A stretch of DNA of 64,000 bases, from positions 4,030,001-4,094,000 of the forward strand of contig NZ_CP113068.1 of NCBI RefSeq assembly GCF_026625885.1, given 5' to 3'. The notes under the pieces are model-generated. The model saw only the letters and a program-made list of their open reading frames with translations, did not search any database and was not told the DNA's origin. This DNA is from Roseateles sp. SL47. Its GTDB lineage: Bacteria; Pseudomonadota; Gammaproteobacteria; Burkholderiales; Burkholderiaceae_C. Both the position numbers and the translations under genes were made by a program. How positions within the stretch are numbered: the first letter of the stretch is position 1; every line of letters starts with the position of its first letter. This document shows positions 1 through 8,583 of the stretch, piece by piece.

Positions 1-1389
1 CAGGCCGACGGTGGCATAACCGGCCACCATCCAGGCGTGACGCATGCGTTCCCAGCGGCGGTTGGTGCCGCCCAGACCGGCTTCGGCGAACACCACCTCA
101 CTGAGCAGGCGGTTCAGGAAGTAGCTGCGTCCGCTGGCCTGGTTGGGCGCGATCACCGCATTTTCCAGGCGGTAGTTGCGGGCGACCGAGCCCAGCACCC
201 GGTCGATCGGGGTGCCTTCCTGCGTGCCGCTGACGAAATAGACACCACGCAGCAGCGGCTGGGCTTCATAGGGGGACGGTGCAAACACGCCGTCCAGGAA
301 TTCCAGCAGGGCCTGACGCAAGGTGCCGAATTGGGCCGGGAATCCATAGATGCGGGCCCGGCGCTGCGGGTCCCGCTCGGCTTGCAGCCGGTCGATCAGG
401 CCATCCAGCAGGCGTTGGGCCAGGGCGTCGAACTCCGCGCCGGCCTGCGCCAGCGGCGTGGTGGCGGCGCGTGGGAAGGTGAAGCCCCAGGGAGCGGCGC
501 GCTGGTCCTTGTCGATCGTCGCCATGTAATCCATGAAACCGGACAGCAGGTCGGCCTTGGTCACCAGCAGATAGATCGGGAAGCGGACGTCCAGGTCCTT
601 GTGCAGTTCCTGCAGACGGCCACGAACGGTCGACGCGTATTGCGCCCGCTCGGCCGGTGTGCGGGCCAGCAGGTCCGACACCGACACCGTCACCAGCGCC
701 CCATTCAGCGGCTGCCGTGGACGGGACCGGCGCAGCATCTGCAGGAAGCCGCTCCAGGTGGCCTTGTCGTTGGTCGGGTCGCTGTCCTGGGTGGTGAAGC
801 GTCCGGCGGTGTCGATCAGCACGGCCTGGTCGGTGAACCACCAGTCGCAGTGGCGGGTGCCGCCCACGCCCCGGATGGCGTGGTCGCCCATCTGGTCCGC
901 GAGCGGGAACTGCAGGCCGCTGTGGCGCAGGGCGGTGGTTTTGCCGGAGCCCGGCGCACCGATGATCAGATACCAGGGCAGTTCATACAGATACCGCCCG
1001 CCCAGCCGCGCCGCCCAGCCCTTGAGCTGGTTGCCGGCGCCAAAACGCGCCCGTTGCAGCGTGGCCATGGCCTGCTGGAAGCGCTCGCGCACGGCCGCCA
1101 TGTCGGCGCTTTCACGCTCGGATTCCTGCGGGCCGGTGGGCGACTGCATCAGCTGCTGCACCACCGCCGCATTGCTGCGGCTGGCGCGCCAGCGCCGCCA
1201 AGCCACCAGCGCAACCACCAGCACCACGATCACGCTGATGGTGATCCAGCGCGAGGTTTCGCTCTCCAGCGGCCGATGCTCCCCAATGGCCACCAGCGGG
1301 CCGATGATCCACAACACCAGCGCCACGGCCAGCAACAGCACCGCCAGCAACACCCAGCGGTTGAAGATCCATCCCAGGACACGTTTCAT
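1..1389 (-). CDS. tssM: TssM (IcmF/VasK), T6SS inner-membrane complex protein, N-terminal part
   Basis: Reading leftward from an ATG at 1389 the frame stays open for 463 codons to the window edge, so only the N-terminal part is present (family members are usually 1100-1300 aa). Two hydrophobic segments at about residues 11-30 and 48-65 are the expected paired membrane helices. A Walker A motif GAPGSGKT sits near residue 143, followed by an IDTAGRF switch-like motif and a VTKADL guanine-specificity-like motif, as in IcmF proteins. TssM joins TssL and TssJ to form the membrane complex of the type VI secretion system. The start overlaps the tssL stop in an ATGA, indicating translational coupling. 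Confidence 0.95.
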   Translation of the reverse strand, partial: MKRVLGWIFNRWVLLAVLLLAVALVLWIIGPLVAIGEHRPLESETSRWITISVIVVLVVALVAWRRWRASRSNAAVVQQLMQSPTGPQESERESADMAAVRERFQQAMATLQRARFGAGNQLKGWAARLGGRYLYELPWYLIIGAPGSGKTTALRHSGLQFPLADQMGDHAIRGVGGTRHCDWWFTDQAVLIDTAGRFTTQDSDPTNDKATWSGFLQMLRRSRPRQPLNGALVTVSVSDLLARTPAERAQYASTVRGRLQELHKDLDVRFPIYLLVTKADLLSGFMDYMATIDKDQRAAPWGFTFPRAATTPLAQAGAEFDALAQRLLDGLIDRLQAERDPQRRARIYGFPAQFGTLRQALLEFLDGVFAPSPYEAQPLLRGVYFVSGTQEGTPIDRVLGSVARNYRLENAVIAPNQASGRSYFLNRLLSEVVFAEAGLGGTNRRWERMRHAWMVAGYATVGL

Positions 1390-2708
1390 CGTGCGGCTCC
1401 GCTGGCCGCCTGCGCGGCATCCGCGCGGCCACCGATCATCAAACTGATTTCAACACGCCGGTTCAGGGCGCGATTGGCAGGGGTGTCATTCGGGGCGACC
1501 GGCTCGGCATCGGCCCGGCCTTCCGCTCGCACACGTTCAGCGCTGACCTGATTCGCCATCAGCAGTTGCGCCACCGTATGGGCCCGTTCTTCGGACAGGT
1601 GCCAGTTGGACGGGAAGCGGGCCGAGCGAATCGGCTGGTTGTCGCTGTGGCCGGTGACCAGCACCTGGCCCTGCACCTTGCTCAGCGCATCGGCAATGCG
1701 CAGCATCAGCGGCTCGCGGTCGGGGGACAGCGTGGCGCTGCCGCCTGCAAACAGGCCGTCACCCCGGAGCGTGACCACGCTGCGATCCACCTCATCACGC
1801 ACGGCCACCAGGCCCGCCTTGATGTCCGACTGCAGGAACTGCGCCAGACGCGGCTTGGCCGGCGGCGCGGGAGGCGCCACCACCGGCGGGCTCAGACGCA
1901 GGGACTGGATCTGGCCAAACACCGGGTCGGAGCGTTCCGCCAACGACAGCGTCAAGGCCAGATAGGTGGCCGCCAGCACCAGCGCCACCACGGCGGTGAG
2001 CGCGGCCAGCGGCAGCCAACCCAGATGGCGGCGCTTCTTGGTGGCTTCCACCTGCCAATGCTGGGCCAGGGCCGGTGCATAGTCGCCGCGTTGCTGTTTG
2101 AGGATCTGCGCCAGTCGGTCGCGCACCGCTTCCAGCTGGGCACGCCCGTTGTCGATGACGCGGTAGCGGCCTTCAAAGCCGAGCGTCAGCGCGGCATAAA
2201 TGACCTCCAGTAGATCCCGGTTCTCGTTGGGGTTCTCGGCCAGACGGGCCATCAGCTGGAAGACCTTCTCGCCGCCCCAGGTCTCGTTGTGGAACATCGA
2301 CAGCAGGCTGTGCCGGGCCCAGACGCCCGAGCCGCCCCACGGCGTGTCGGCGGCGGCCTCATCGATCATCGTGCACAGCACATAGCGGGTGGCCATGATG
2401 CGTTCCGGCGCAATGCCGGCGGCCTGGGCCTGGGCGGCGAAGTCGCGGATACCCTGGGCCAGTTGATTGCGCAGCGCGGCCGGGTCATCCACCCGGCGGG
2501 TCGCCCGCAGCGGCGGCACCAGCAGCAACAGCTTGTTGGCCAGCGACAGCAGGGCGTTCAGCCCCTTGGCTTCCGTCTCGGGCGGTGGTTCACTGCTGCC
2601 GTCAGGATTCACCTGGCGTGCAGGGGCCGCGCCACCTGGGCGCGGTTTGATGAAGGTGCGCTGGTCGTCGAAGCCCGCGAAGGGGTCATTGAGCGCGGAG
2701 GGGTCCAT
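1386..2708 (-). CDS. tssL: TssL with C-terminal OmpA-like domain (T6SS membrane complex)
   Basis: This 440-aa protein has a proline-rich N-terminal tail, a DotU/IcmH cytoplasmic domain (about residues 50-220), one transmembrane helix (about 229-255, rich in Leu/Ala/Val) and a periplasmic OmpA-like domain (about 330-430). The OmpA part contains VTGHSDNQPI and NRALNRRVEI motifs, typical of peptidoglycan-binding OmpA/MotB folds. This is the extended 'evolved' TssL form that binds peptidoglycan directly. It sits between tssK and tssM in a conserved order, with 39 nt to tssK and a 4-nt overlap with tssM. Confidence 0.95.
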   Translation of the reverse strand: MDPSALNDPFAGFDDQRTFIKPRPGGAAPARQVNPDGSSEPPPETEAKGLNALLSLANKLLLLVPPLRATRRVDDPAALRNQLAQGIRDFAAQAQAAGIAPERIMATRYVLCTMIDEAAADTPWGGSGVWARHSLLSMFHNETWGGEKVFQLMARLAENPNENRDLLEVIYAALTLGFEGRYRVIDNGRAQLEAVRDRLAQILKQQRGDYAPALAQHWQVEATKKRRHLGWLPLAALTAVVALVLAATYLALTLSLAERSDPVFGQIQSLRLSPPVVAPPAPPAKPRLAQFLQSDIKAGLVAVRDEVDRSVVTLRGDGLFAGGSATLSPDREPLMLRIADALSKVQGQVLVTGHSDNQPIRSARFPSNWHLSEERAHTVAQLLMANQVSAERVRAEGRADAEPVAPNDTPANRALNRRVEISLMIGGRADAAQAASGAAR

Positions 2709-2747
2709 GCCGGCTCCAGAAAGTTAGATCGTTCGTGGGGCGGCCGA

Positions 2748-4106
2748 CTATTGGCGGATGGCCCAGAGCTCGAGCTCCAGCCCCGGAAAGTCGCCCGCCA
2801 CGTGCAGCGCCATGCTGCCGCTGCGTTCCAGCTGCTTCCACAGCTCGCCGCCGCGGTCCAGCTCGAAATAATGGAAACCGGCGTGGAAGGGCAACTGACG
2901 CGGCGCCACCGGCAACGCGCGCAGCGCAATGCCGGGCAACTGCAGGTTGACCAGATCGCGAATCTTGTCGACCGGGCCCAGCTTGGACTGCGCCGGGAAG
3001 CGCTGGCGCAATTGCTCGGCGCCGACCTGCGCATTCACCGCCAGCACGAAGCTGGCGCTTCGCAGCAGTTCGGGGTCGCCCACCACGGCGGTGCGAACGC
3101 CATGGGTGCGGTCCACCAGGTCGATCTGCAGGGCATTGCGCTCCAGCACCACCGACAACATGCGGCGCAGGTCCTCCAGCAGCGGCGCAAAACTGCCGCG
3201 CAGGTCGTCATGGCGATACAGCGGGTAGTCGCTGGCCAGCCGCGAGTCGCTGACAAAGGTGGCCAAGTCGCCGGCCAGTTGCAGGCAGTCGCGGTGCAGT
3301 GCCTCGGGATGCTGATGCGGGGCGCCGGCATGCTGGCGGAACAGCGGATCGGCCCGGTTCAGCGCCTGCAGCATCAGGAAGTCCGCCAGTTCCGACACGC
3401 CGGTGTTGAGCTGGCCCATGCGGGAAGCCAGCAACTGGGCCCGTTGGCGCACCAGCCCGTGCAGCAGCGAGGCCATCGAGGCCAGGTGCGCGGTGGCGTC
3501 CAGCCGGGTCTGCGGCGGCACATAACTGGTGTCCAGCACCACCTGCTGGTCCGCCCGGCGTTCGGCCACGCGGGCCACACCGATGGCGGCATACCCATCA
3601 TGCAATTCACGTGCGGGCAGCAGGCGCAAGGCCAACGAGGCGGTCTGCACCGGCTCCGGTTCGTCACCGACATTGGTGGCGTCGCGCAGGTCCTGGTCCA
3701 GCACCCGGTAGCGCATCAGGTCCAGGCCATCGGGGCGCGGCTCGGCTGCGCCGGCTTCGCTGCTGAAGGCCACCTGATTGGCGCCGGGGCGCGCCATCGG
3801 CGCGGCCAGGTAGATGATCTCGTCCTTCAGCGTCGCCGGTACGTCCAGGGGTGGCGGGGCCGGATCGGTCTGGGTGATGTGGAAGGGCGTGCCATCGGGC
3901 AGCACCCCACGGGCCCGCATCAGACCCAGGCGGCCCACGGCCAGCAGGGCCTCGTCCAGCTCCAGGCTGGTGAAACCCCAGCCGTGGGTGGCAATCGAGC
4001 GTACCCGGCTGTCCACCAGGTGCTCCAAATAACGGGTTTCCTGCTGGAAATGGTGGGGCAGCAGGAACATGCCCTGCGACCAGATGACTTTGCTGTGCCA
4101 GCTCAC
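2748..4106 (-). CDS. tssK: TssK, T6SS baseplate protein
   Basis: The 452-aa product begins with the family signature KVIWSQGMFLLPHHFQQ (residues 6-22), which identifies TssK (VasE/ImpJ). TssK forms trimers linking the T6SS baseplate wedge to the TssL-TssM membrane complex in the cytoplasm. Its length matches the usual 440-460 aa. It starts inside the end of tssJ with an ATGA overlap (4103-4106) and precedes tssL, the standard tssJKL order. Confidence 0.95.
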   Translation of the reverse strand: MSWHSKVIWSQGMFLLPHHFQQETRYLEHLVDSRVRSIATHGWGFTSLELDEALLAVGRLGLMRARGVLPDGTPFHITQTDPAPPPLDVPATLKDEIIYLAAPMARPGANQVAFSSEAGAAEPRPDGLDLMRYRVLDQDLRDATNVGDEPEPVQTASLALRLLPARELHDGYAAIGVARVAERRADQQVVLDTSYVPPQTRLDATAHLASMASLLHGLVRQRAQLLASRMGQLNTGVSELADFLMLQALNRADPLFRQHAGAPHQHPEALHRDCLQLAGDLATFVSDSRLASDYPLYRHDDLRGSFAPLLEDLRRMLSVVLERNALQIDLVDRTHGVRTAVVGDPELLRSASFVLAVNAQVGAEQLRQRFPAQSKLGPVDKIRDLVNLQLPGIALRALPVAPRQLPFHAGFHYFELDRGGELWKQLERSGSMALHVAGDFPGLELELWAIRQ

Positions 4107-4594
4107 GGTTTCTCGACGGTAGCGCTGACCGACAGTTCGTCGGCCTGGATGGTGAGCTTCTGCTTCTTGCCGACCTGCACCGGCACCACGGCGCGCCAGC
4201 GCGCGTGTTCCAGATCCCGGTAGGCAGCGAAGACGGCAATGAAGCGGGTGTCTGGCCCCAGCGTCTTGGTGTAGGGGCGCTTTTCGCCCGGCTGCAGCGT
4301 CATTTCCTCGCGCGCCACCACGTCCGCGCCGAGTTCGGCCTGGTCGCGCTGGTAGAGCGAGACGAAGTCCGCCCCATTAAAGGCATTGGCCGCCTTCAGC
4401 TCATACACCCGCACCAGCACCGGCGATGGGCGTTTGCTCACGCTCGGATTCACCGTGGCCGTGGCGGCAATGCTGCCGCTGACCTGGGTGGGGTCGGGGG
4501 TGCTGGAGCAGGCGGTCAACGCCAGGGCAATGATGGCCGCTGCCGCCAGCGCTGCCATCATTGATCGATTTGACACCTTGAACCCGATTCCCAT
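4103..4594 (-). CDS. tssJ: TssJ, T6SS outer-membrane lipoprotein
   Basis: The 163-aa protein has a hydrophobic signal ending in a lipobox LTAC with the acylated Cys at residue 29, then a transthyretin-like beta domain with the family motifs VLVRVYELK and DTRFIAVFAAYRDLEHA. TssJ anchors the TssJLM complex to the outer membrane. An ATG at 4594 gives a longer cytoplasmic head than needed. An internal Met at residue 12 or 13 is an alternative start that keeps the lipobox. It is the first gene of this leftward operon as far as seen; the 93-bp gap to galM (4595-4687) should hold the promoter. Confidence 0.92.
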   Translation of the reverse strand: MGIGFKVSNRSMMAALAAAAIIALALTACSSTPDPTQVSGSIAATATVNPSVSKRPSPVLVRVYELKAANAFNGADFVSLYQRDQAELGADVVAREEMTLQPGEKRPYTKTLGPDTRFIAVFAAYRDLEHARWRAVVPVQVGKKQKLTIQADELSVSATVEKP

Positions 4595-4687
4595 GACCGT
4601 CCACGTTTGTGTTGGATGGTCGGAAGAATAGCCAGGGCGGAGGCCTCGGGCGGGTGACTTAGGTAACGCAGACGGTGCGCCGGGGCG

Positions 4688-5737
4688 TCAACCGAATCGA
4701 TGCAGGGTGCGGCTGCGGTAGGTCTGGCCGGGCCGCAGTACGGTGCTGGGCCAGTCCGGACCGTCCGGATGATGGGGGGAATCCGGGTGGTGCTGGGTCT
4801 CCAGGCACAGGCCGTCGCCCTGGCGGTAGAGCTGGCCGTCCGGGCTGGCCAGGCTGCCGTCCAGGGCATTGCCGGAATAGAACTGCACGGCCGGTTCGGT
4901 GGTCAGCACTTCCAGCGAACGGCCGGAAGCGGGGTCGCGCAGGCGGGCGGCCCGATGCAGTTCGCCGTCCTGTGGCGCGTCCAGCACCCAGCTGTGGTCA
5001 TAACCGTGCGCCCGCTGCAATTGCGGATGCGCCTGCCGGATGCGGGCTTCAATGCGCTGCGGGGTGCGGAAATCAAACGGCGTGCCGGTGACGTCCGCCA
5101 GGCCGGTGGGGATCATGCCGGCATCCACCTCGGCATACCGGCTGGCCGTCAGTTCCAGCTCATGGCCCAGCACCGAGCCACCACCGGCCAGATTGAAGTA
5201 GTCGTGGTGGGTGAGATTGATGACGGTGGCGCGGTCGGTGGTGGCTTCATACTCCACCAGCCAGTCCCGGTCGTCGGTGAGGCGGTAGCGCACCGTGGCG
5301 GTCACCCGGCCGGGAAAGCCCTGGTCACCGTCCGGGCTCACCAGGCGCAGGCACAGGCAGCTGTCCGATTCCGGCTCCACCTCCCACACGCGCGTGCCAA
5401 AGCCCTGGCGGCCGCCATGCAGGCAATTGGCGCCGTCGTTGACGTCCAGCGGGTAATGCTCGCCATCCAGCGTGAAGCCACCCTGGCCGATGCGGTTGCC
5501 GTAACGGCCGACGATGACACCGAAATGCGGGTTTCGCAGTCGGTAGTCGTCCAGCGTCGGCAGCCCCAGCACCACGTTGGCCAGGTGGCCGCGCGCATCC
5601 GGCACCTCCAGGCGGGTGACGATGCCGCCCAGGTCGATGACCGACAGGCGCAGGCCGGCGCCGCTGTCCAGGGTGTACTCATGGACGGCGCGGCCGTCGG
5701 GCATGCGTCCGTATTCGCGAATCTGCAAGGGTTTCAT
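4688..5737 (-). CDS. galM: Aldose 1-epimerase (mutarotase)
   Basis: A 349-aa GalM-family protein that interconverts alpha and beta anomers of aldoses in the cytoplasm. The catalytic acid region NLTHHDYFNL supplies the essential His, and TEPAVQFYSGN near the C-terminus supplies the catalytic Glu. The NRIGQGGFTLDG and ANCLHGG motifs are also family-typical. The frame is open further upstream, but the ATG at 5737 (MKPLQIREYG) gives the normal family length and lies 16 nt after the lactonase stop. Its place behind a lactonase and a sugar dehydrogenase suggests it supplies the anomer that the dehydrogenase oxidises. Confidence 0.93.
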   Translation of the reverse strand: MKPLQIREYGRMPDGRAVHEYTLDSGAGLRLSVIDLGGIVTRLEVPDARGHLANVVLGLPTLDDYRLRNPHFGVIVGRYGNRIGQGGFTLDGEHYPLDVNDGANCLHGGRQGFGTRVWEVEPESDSCLCLRLVSPDGDQGFPGRVTATVRYRLTDDRDWLVEYEATTDRATVINLTHHDYFNLAGGGSVLGHELELTASRYAEVDAGMIPTGLADVTGTPFDFRTPQRIEARIRQAHPQLQRAHGYDHSWVLDAPQDGELHRAARLRDPASGRSLEVLTTEPAVQFYSGNALDGSLASPDGQLYRQGDGLCLETQHHPDSPHHPDGPDWPSTVLRPGQTYRSRTLHRFG

Positions 5738-5753
5738 GGGCGGCGGGTGGCGG

Positions 5754-6641
5754 TCAGCGGAATTTGAATCGGTGCGGCGGAAGGCCGCGGTAGCCCTGGG
5801 CGTCCAGTTCAAAGACGGCGCCAGCCAGCGGTTCGTGCTCGCAGTACTTGCGGGCGGTGGTGACAAACAGACGGTCCAGTTGTGCCCCACCAAACACCGG
5901 GCAGGTGGGTTGGCTGGCCGGCATCGGCAGGCGCAGGGTTTCACGGCCCTGGGCATCAAAGCGAGCCACTGCGCCAGCACCCCAGAGGGACGACCACAGG
6001 CCACCTTCGCTGTCCACGGTGGCGCCGTCCGGCTCCCCGTCGGTGTCGGCAAGCCGCACATGCACCCGCGCCGGCCCCAGCCGACCATCGGCGTGGTAGT
6101 CCAGGGCCCAGATGCGGCGTTGCGGGGAATCGGTGTAGTACAGCGTGCCACCGTCCGGGCTGAAGCTCAGCGAGTTGCCGACGATGGCGGCGGGCAGGGG
6201 GAGACGTTCAATGCGCAGCCCGTCTTCCGCTTCCCCGTCGACCCGGTAGTAGCCGCCAATGGCCTGCCCATGCGGATTGAACATGCCAAAAACAAAACGG
6301 CCCTGCGGGTCGCAGCGGCCGTCATTGATGCGGGTGCGGGGCTCGTCCGCCTCGACCGGTGTTTGTGGGCCGGTGCGCCCGGTGGACAGGTCGAACAGGG
6401 CAGGGCCGGCGGCCAGCCCCAACAGCAGCCAACCCGGGGTGTCGCACAGCGCAAAGCTGCCCAGCGGCTCGGCCAAGGGCCAGTCGGTGACGCTGCCGTC
6501 AAAGGCCCGCCAGCGGAAGAGCCGGGCGCTGTCAATGTCGGTCCAGTAGAGCACCTGGTCCCGCTCGCACCAGAGGGCGCATTCGCCCAGGCGGTCGCCG
6601 TTGTTGACCAGCACACGGGCCGACGCGGGCCCGGCGCTCAT
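5754..6641 (-). CDS. SMP-30/gluconolactonase-family sugar lactonase (probable L-arabinonolactonase)
   Basis: A 295-aa six-bladed beta-propeller of the SMP-30/regucalcin family. Metal-ligand regions are visible: the early Glu in GECALW, the Asn-Asp in INDGRCDPQG, the Asn in NSLSFSPDG and the Asp in DGATVDSEGGLW. The family hydrolyses sugar 1,5- or 1,4-lactones to acids. The ATG at 6641 overlaps the upstream dehydrogenase stop as ATGA, so the two are translationally coupled. An earlier in-frame start at 6680 would lie inside the dehydrogenase and is less likely. The neighbours make L-arabinono-gamma-lactone the likeliest substrate; xylono- or galactonolactone cannot be excluded. Confidence 0.9.
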   Translation of the reverse strand: MSAGPASARVLVNNGDRLGECALWCERDQVLYWTDIDSARLFRWRAFDGSVTDWPLAEPLGSFALCDTPGWLLLGLAAGPALFDLSTGRTGPQTPVEADEPRTRINDGRCDPQGRFVFGMFNPHGQAIGGYYRVDGEAEDGLRIERLPLPAAIVGNSLSFSPDGGTLYYTDSPQRRIWALDYHADGRLGPARVHVRLADTDGEPDGATVDSEGGLWSSLWGAGAVARFDAQGRETLRLPMPASQPTCPVFGGAQLDRLFVTTARKYCEHEPLAGAVFELDAQGYRGLPPHRFKFR

Positions 6642-7393
6642 GCCCAACCTCCATCGACCAGATAGTCCTGTGCGGTACACATGGCACTGTCGTCAGCTGC
6701 CAGGAACAAGGCCATGGCGGCGATGTTTTCGGGCAGCAGCGGCTTCTTCAGGCACTGGTTCTGGTCGATTTCCTTCTTCGTTTCTTCATTGACCCAGAGG
6801 GCCAGCTGCTTCTCGGTCATGACCCAGCCCGGCACCAGCGTGTTCACGCGGATGTTGAAGGGGCCCAGGTCTCGCGCCAGCGAGCGGGTGAGGCCCTGCA
6901 CACCGGCCTTGGAGGTGGTGTAGGCCGCCATGCCGCCTTGCATCAGCATCCAGCTGAAGGAGCCGAAATTGATGATGGAGCCGCCACCCAGGGCTTTCAT
7001 GTCCGGCGCCACGGACTGCGCGGCGAAGAACTGGTGCCGGATGTTGACGGCCATGGCCGCATCCCAGAATTCCGGCGTGACGGTTTCCAGCGCATGGCGC
7101 TTGTCGTTGGCAGCGTTGTTGAGCAGCACGCTGAACGGGCCCCCGAGCTGCTCGCGGAGCTGGTCGATGGCGCTGCGCAGCGCCGCGATGTCGGTGAGAT
7201 CCGCGGCCACGAAGGCGCTGCCCGGCAGCTGGGCCGCCAGGGCCTCGCCCGCCTCCCGCGCGATGTCAATGAAACCGACCCGCGCGCCCTGGGCCGCAAA
7301 GGCCTCCACCAGGGTGGCACCGATGCCGGTGGCGCCGCCGGTGATGAGCACGCGGCGGTCTCGCAGGCTGGGGTAGCTTGCGCTGAGGGTCAT
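6638..7393 (-). CDS. Short-chain sugar 1-dehydrogenase (XylB-like; probable L-arabinose/D-xylose/D-galactose 1-dehydrogenase)
   Basis: A 251-aa classical SDR enzyme. The nucleotide-binding motif ITGGATGIG is at about residues 17-25, the NNAAN segment follows, and the catalytic Ser lies in NFGSFSW. The YTTSK motif places Tyr158 and Lys162. Sequence style (YPSL start, AQCLK, CTAQDYLVDGGW ending) resembles Caulobacter-type xylose dehydrogenase and related pentose 1-dehydrogenases that give a lactone. The chosen ATG at 7393 matches family length; the frame extends upstream to 7597 but would run through the divergent promoter. It is first in the leftward SDR-lactonase-galM operon. Confidence 0.88.
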   Translation of the reverse strand: MTLSASYPSLRDRRVLITGGATGIGATLVEAFAAQGARVGFIDIAREAGEALAAQLPGSAFVAADLTDIAALRSAIDQLREQLGGPFSVLLNNAANDKRHALETVTPEFWDAAMAVNIRHQFFAAQSVAPDMKALGGGSIINFGSFSWMLMQGGMAAYTTSKAGVQGLTRSLARDLGPFNIRVNTLVPGWVMTEKQLALWVNEETKKEIDQNQCLKKPLLPENIAAMALFLAADDSAMCTAQDYLVDGGWA

Positions 7394-7441
7394 GTCTTGT
7401 CTCCGTCCTGGTTGTGGGAACGAGGTTCCTGGGTTGATTCT

Positions 7442-7456
7442 ATTAGTCAGACTAAT
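7442..7456. promoter_or_regulatory. Candidate FadR/GntR-family operator palindrome 1
   Basis: The sequence ATTAGTCAGACTAAT is a perfect odd-centred palindrome with a GT-N3-AC core. The same layout (for example ATTGGT-N3-ACCAAT) is bound by FadR-subfamily GntR regulators such as PdhR. It lies 48 bp upstream of the dehydrogenase start in the divergent promoter, and a FadR-type regulator is encoded at 10094. Assignment to that regulator is inference. Confidence 0.6.
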
Positions 7457-7506
7457 TGCAGTCGATGCGCCGATTGAATGCGGGTTTCCACCGATACGTG
7501 TTCCAA

Positions 7507-7521
7507 TAAAGTAATACTTTA
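7507..7521. promoter_or_regulatory. Candidate FadR/GntR-family operator palindrome 2
   Basis: The sequence TAAAGTAATACTTTA is a second perfect palindrome with the same GT-N3-AC core, 50 bp beyond the first and 66 bp before the araD start. Two half-alike sites flanking the centre of a divergent promoter fit joint control of both transcription directions. Confidence 0.55.
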
Positions 7522-7587
7522 ATGGCAATGCGCGGCGGACTTCGGACCACCGGAGCCGACACGCGCCATCTGCATTGGAGACATCGC

Positions 7588-8517
7588 ATGAGCTCAAGCT
7601 TCCCCAGGCCCTTCAAGGGCGTGTTCCCCGTGGTTCCGACCACTTTCACCGCCGATGGCGGTCTGGACCTGGACAGCCAGAAGCGCTGCGTGGATTTCAT
7701 GATCGATGCCGGCTCCAACGGGCTGTGCATCCTCGCCAATTTCTCGGAGCAGTTCGTGCTTGGCGACGATGAGCGCGAAACGCTGACCCGCAGCATCCTG
7801 GAGCATGTGGCGGGCCGCGTGCCGGTGATTGTGACCACCACCCACTTCAGCAGCCAGATCTGCATCGAACGCAGCCGCCGCGCGCAGGCCCAGGGCGCGT
7901 CGATGGTGATGGTGATGCCACCCTATCACGGTGCCACCTTGCGGGTGAGCGAGGCGGGCATCTACGAGTTCTATTCCCGCCTGTCGGACGCGCTGGACAT
8001 CCCGGTGATGATCCAGGACGCCCCGATGGCGGGCACGCCGCTGCCCGCGCCGTTCCTGGCCCGCATGGCCAAGGAGTTGAAGCAGATCCGCTATTTCAAG
8101 ATCGAAACGGCCGGCGCGGCGAGCAAGCTGCGCGACCTGATCGCGCTGGGCGGCGAAGCGATTGAAGGCCCGTGGGACGGTGAAGAAGCCATTACGCTGC
8201 TGGCCGACCTGGATGCCGGTGCCACCGGCGCCATGACGGGCGGGGGCTTCCCGGACGGGATCCGCCGCATTGTGGATGCCTACGCGGCGGGCGACCGCGA
8301 AACCGCCGTGGCGGAATATGGTCGCTGGCTGCCGCTGATCAACTACGAAAACCGCCAGGGCGGCATCCTCACGGCCAAGGCGCTGATGAAGGAAGGCGGC
8401 GTGATTGCCAGCGACGCGCCACGCCACCCGTTCCCGCCGATGTCGGCACCGGTGCGGGCCGGCTTGCTGGATGCCGCCCGCCGGCTGGACCCGCTGGTGC
8501 TGCGCTGGGCGCGGTAA
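7588..8517 (+). CDS. araD: 2-keto-3-deoxy-L-arabinonate dehydratase (DHDPS/NAL superfamily)
   Basis: A 309-aa cytoplasmic TIM-barrel enzyme. By family, it dehydrates 2-keto-3-deoxy-L-arabinonate to alpha-ketoglutaric semialdehyde. Features include GVFPVVPTTF at the start, GSNGLCILANFSEQF and the Schiff-base Lys171 in YFKIET. The pattern is very close to what I recall of the Azospirillum AraD of the non-phosphorylative arabinose pathway. (This araD is not the E. coli ribulose-phosphate epimerase of the same name.) The ATG at 7588 is preceded by a GGAG ribosome site at 7577-7580. It heads a rightward operon followed 66 nt later by the aldehyde dehydrogenase. Confidence 0.92.
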   Translation: MSSSFPRPFKGVFPVVPTTFTADGGLDLDSQKRCVDFMIDAGSNGLCILANFSEQFVLGDDERETLTRSILEHVAGRVPVIVTTTHFSSQICIERSRRAQAQGASMVMVMPPYHGATLRVSEAGIYEFYSRLSDALDIPVMIQDAPMAGTPLPAPFLARMAKELKQIRYFKIETAGAASKLRDLIALGGEAIEGPWDGEEAITLLADLDAGATGAMTGGGFPDGIRRIVDAYAAGDRETAVAEYGRWLPLINYENRQGGILTAKALMKEGGVIASDAPRHPFPPMSAPVRAGLLDAARRLDPLVLRWAR

Positions 8518-8583
8518 GTTCTCGCGTCCATTCATTGCGGCCATTCATCACGCCCATTCATCACGCTATTCAAGGACTTCAGC

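Noticed and set aside
37..1551. Long open frames opposite tssM, tssL, the giant proteins and GguB
   Set aside because: They are arginine/glutamine/histidine-rich antisense shadows of clear genes, as expected in high-GC DNA, and have no domain signatures.
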